Shown one piece after another: positions 62,019 to 64,000 of a DNA stretch of 64,000 bases (the stretch's first letter is position 1; each line of letters starts with the position of its first letter). Source of the stretch: Mucilaginibacter achroorhodeus (GTDB taxonomy: Bacteria > Bacteroidota > Bacteroidia > Sphingobacteriales > Sphingobacteriaceae); contig NZ_VOEI01000004.1 of NCBI RefSeq assembly GCF_007846095.1, forward strand, positions 1-64,000. The letters run 5' to 3'. The notes below the pieces were generated by a model, which was given only the letters and a program-made list of their open reading frames with translations, ran no database searches and had not been told where the DNA came from. The position numbers and the translations under genes were made by a program.

Positions 62019-63473
62019 TCAATTCACATCGAACCATAACTTGGTAGTTAATGCGTCAGCGCCCTGGCTGGCAACTGCAGCATTGTAGCTGGTGCCGTTA
62101 AGCGATTGCTCTGTACCGGGGTAGATAAACCTTAGCGGTATCTTGCCTCCAAGTGTACCGGCAACTGCCGGGGTAAGTTGCGGATAATCAAGGCGGCGCC
62201 ATTCGGCATAGGCTTCAAGTCCCTGGCCAAACAGCGCGATCCATTTTTGTTCGCCTATTGATTTACGATAGTTAGCCGCATCATATGCTACGCTACTTTG
62301 AGCCAGGTAGGTGTTTATATCGGCCGTGCCTATACCGTATTGCGTTAATGACGCAGTTATAGCCTGCCTGTACAGATCGGCGGCGTTGCCGGCAATAAAG
62401 CCGCGCTGGGTGGCTTCGGCCTGGTCAAATAGTACTTCAGCATAACTGATGATCACTGCCGGAGCGCTCGGCGCTAAAAAGTAGGTGCCCGGTTTTGATG
62501 TTTTGGTAAAGCCATAGCTGCTGGCATCGCCTACCAAAAGTCCGTTTGGCAAGCCAACATAAGTTTGCGGTGTAGCATCCCTTGTTTTGCTGGCATAAAC
62601 CGGCAGGCGCGGGTCATTTAATGCAAAAAGCTTATCTACAATTGTTTTGCTGATGCGGTAATCATCCCTGGTATCAAACAAATTGCTGATAGGGTTTTGG
62701 TTGGGCGATGCCGCGTAAACCAACTGTGCGGTCTCGCTATTGCTGCTGATGTAGCCGCTGCCATCCGCTTGAATGTCGGCCAGTACCTGCTTCGCCTTTT
62801 CAGGCTCCCGGTCTGCAATTCGCAGGGCAATGCGTAAACGCAGCGAGTTGGCAAATTTTTTCCATAGCAATATCTGGTTTGCGCCACTGCTGGTGCCGTA
62901 AATGATATCGCCTGCGATTGCAGGACCTGAAGGGCTAAGGAAGGTTTGAGCCGATTTCAGATCATCAAGGATGGCAAAATACACATCCTTTTGTTTGTCG
63001 TAAGCAGGTGTCAGGAACTCGTTAATACTGGATGCCTGTGTGTAAGGTACATCGCCATAATTATCGGTCAGCAATTGGAAGACCCACGACCTTAATACTA
63101 AAGCCACACCCTTGTAGTTTGGATTAGCTTGTGCATCGGCAATTTTCAAAAGTGCATTGAGGTTCACAACGCCCCTTGTGTAACCTGTTCCCCAAAGCTC
63201 ATTGAAAGACGTACTGGTGTAGATGTACCTGTCGGGATCGGTGTACTGTATTTTGGCCCAGTTTTGCACCCAAAGCAAGCTGGCATCCATATTATTGGAT
63301 GTCCCCCAATAGGTATCTGCCAAAGCTTTAGTTACGCCGGTTAAGATATAATCCGGCTGACCGGTTTCTGACGCGTTTGGATTTTTGTTTATATCCTCAA
63401 TGGTTTTTTTGCAGGCTGTTGCCGATAAAAGCAGTGTTCCTGATATGATGGTGGCTAAATATTTAATTTTCAT
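62019..63473 (-). CDS. SusD/RagB-type nutrient-binding outer-membrane lipoprotein
   Basis: A surface lipoprotein of 484 residues partnering a SusC transporter. The signal peptide ends in LSATAC, with C21 as the lipid anchor. The N-terminal KTIEDINKNPNA and the later tetratricopeptide-like helices fit the SusD_2 subgroup (PF12771-like): WVFQLLTDNYGDVPYTQA (about 130-147) is its hallmark, and YRKSIGEQKWIALFGQGLEAYAEWRR lies near the end. The glycan or peptide ligand cannot be read from sequence. It starts 3 bp after the susC stop. No sigma/anti-sigma or hydrolase gene is visible within the window. Confidence 0.92.
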   Translation of the reverse strand: MKIKYLATIISGTLLLSATACKKTIEDINKNPNASETGQPDYILTGVTKALADTYWGTSNNMDASLLWVQNWAKIQYTDPDRYIYTSTSFNELWGTGYTRGVVNLNALLKIADAQANPNYKGVALVLRSWVFQLLTDNYGDVPYTQASSINEFLTPAYDKQKDVYFAILDDLKSAQTFLSPSGPAIAGDIIYGTSSGANQILLWKKFANSLRLRIALRIADREPEKAKQVLADIQADGSGYISSNSETAQLVYAASPNQNPISNLFDTRDDYRISKTIVDKLFALNDPRLPVYASKTRDATPQTYVGLPNGLLVGDASSYGFTKTSKPGTYFLAPSAPAVIISYAEVLFDQAEATQRGFIAGNAADLYRQAITASLTQYGIGTADINTYLAQSSVAYDAANYRKSIGEQKWIALFGQGLEAYAEWRRLDYPQLTPAVAGTLGGKIPLRFIYPGTEQSLNGTSYNAAVASQGADALTTKLWFDVN

Positions 63474-63476
63474 TGT

Positions 63477-64000
63477 TTAGAATTTGAGGTTCACGTTAAA
63501 ACCAAGGTTACGTACAGTAGGCAGCGTAAGGTCTTCTAAACCTTGTGCGTTACCGCTGTTAAATGCTGTTTCAGGATCAATGTTGGGTACCTTTTTGTGT
63601 ATGATCCAGAGGTTACGGCCAACCAATGATACCGTTGCCGATTGCAGGCCGATGCCTTTAACCCAATTCTGCGGCAGGGTGTATCCCAACTTTACTTCGC
63701 GCAGTTTTACGAATGAAGCGCTGTAAACAAAAGCCTCGTCTACGTTAGTATAGCCTTTGTAGTAAGTTTGGGCCGAAACAATTTTGCTGTTTGCAGATCC
63801 ATCTGCCTTAACACCCTTCCATACCATACCGTCGTCATAAATGGTCTCGCCGTTTGGTGCGTTTGCTCCGGTACCCACTTGTACCGCATTAGCTGATGTG
63901 TTGTTGCCTGGGTAGTAGTAAGATAAACCGCCATTCTCGGCACCTCTGCCGGGTAACGTAGATGCCAACACGCCTGTGTAAGTGCCGGTGCGGTTAGTGT
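63477..64000 (-). CDS. SusC/RagA TonB-dependent receptor, C-terminal part
   Basis: The frame is open from the stop at 63477 to the right window edge, giving the last 174 or so residues. TGTYTGVLAST leads into LSYYYPGNNTSANA and the ending strands FVKLREVKLGYTLPQNW, SLVGRNLWIIHKKVPNIDPE and VRNLGFNVNLKF (each typical of SusC C-termini). The final Phe is the barrel end signal. Partial only because the window stops. It is co-transcribed with susD. Confidence 0.92.
   Translation of the reverse strand, partial: TNRTGTYTGVLASTLPGRGAENGGLSYYYPGNNTSANAVQVGTGANAPNGETIYDDGMVWKGVKADGSANSKIVSAQTYYKGYTNVDEAFVYSASFVKLREVKLGYTLPQNWVKGIGLQSATVSLVGRNLWIIHKKVPNIDPETAFNSGNAQGLEDLTLPTVRNLGFNVNLKF

Overview
The window reads as a chromosomal segment of a Bacteroidota bacterium. 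It most resembles the Sphingobacteriaceae (Mucilaginibacter or Pedobacter type), but the genus is inference. The evidence is a SusC/SusD pair at the right end, several promoters matching the phylum-specific TTTG-N18/19-TAnnTTTG pattern, GIN-domain (DUF2807) and DUF4290 proteins, bifunctional HisB and HisIE, and SD-poor, AT-rich leaders. Coding density is high and nearly all genes are housekeeping or metabolic.

Layout. 1-390: 5' part of an IS3-family element with an A6G frameshift site, running off the left edge. 520-9545: a GIN-domain exported protein, cystathionine beta-synthase, AMP nucleosidase, the tig-clpP-clpX protein-quality block, a GIN lipoprotein, and a second copy of the first GIN protein carrying the same promoter architecture. 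9.6-13.5 kb: a GT39-like membrane protein, murA (Asp at the fosfomycin-target Cys position) and DUF4290. 13.7-25.1 kb: dipeptide epimerase, M20 dipeptidase, YbjQ, an alpha/beta hydrolase, a DUF2520-fdx-iscX-kdsC-maf run, an M1 aminopeptidase, and an Lgt-like/radical SAM/small membrane protein run. 25.1-34.4 kb: Ppx/GppA, an ABC exporter pair, a small outer-membrane protein, dnaJ-grpE, an FtsE-like ATPase, an acyl-CoA reductase divergent from a 4Fe-4S ferredoxin, and an NlpC/P60 hydrolase. 34.4-43.1 kb: a WD40 protein and the complete operon hisG-D-C-B-H-A-F-IE, headed by a His-rich leader peptide. 43.3-51.7 kb: a membrane glycosyltransferase-like protein, gmhB and gltBD. 51.8-58.5 kb: acyl-CoA dehydrogenase and carboxyltransferase (leucine-degradation type), a VOC-EVE-MarR run and katG. 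58.7-59.9 kb: an AT-rich dGTPase-like gene. 59.9-61.8 kb: a cysteine desulfurase under a SAM-I riboswitch, a divergent leader peptide ending Cys-Cys-Cys, and two tRNA-Cys(GCA) genes. 62.0 kb to the end: susD and partial susC.

The most unusual content lies between the genes. At least nine intergenic elements are built from degenerate heptanucleotide words repeated head-to-tail, most with a second arm of reverse-complement words. Each locus uses a different word; three more loci have an 8-9 nt period. REP-like GC-rich palindrome pairs and two other dispersed palindrome families fill further gaps. Every long gap of the his operon holds one of these elements, and one GC-rich pair has been absorbed into the coding ends of hisD and hisC.

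Functional themes are amino-acid supply under translation- or metabolite-sensing leaders (his attenuator-like leader, SAM-I riboswitch, Cys leader), envelope biogenesis (murA, epimerase, kdsC, gmhB, lgt-like, GT39), proteostasis (tig, clpPX, dnaJ, grpE) and polysaccharide capture (SusCD).
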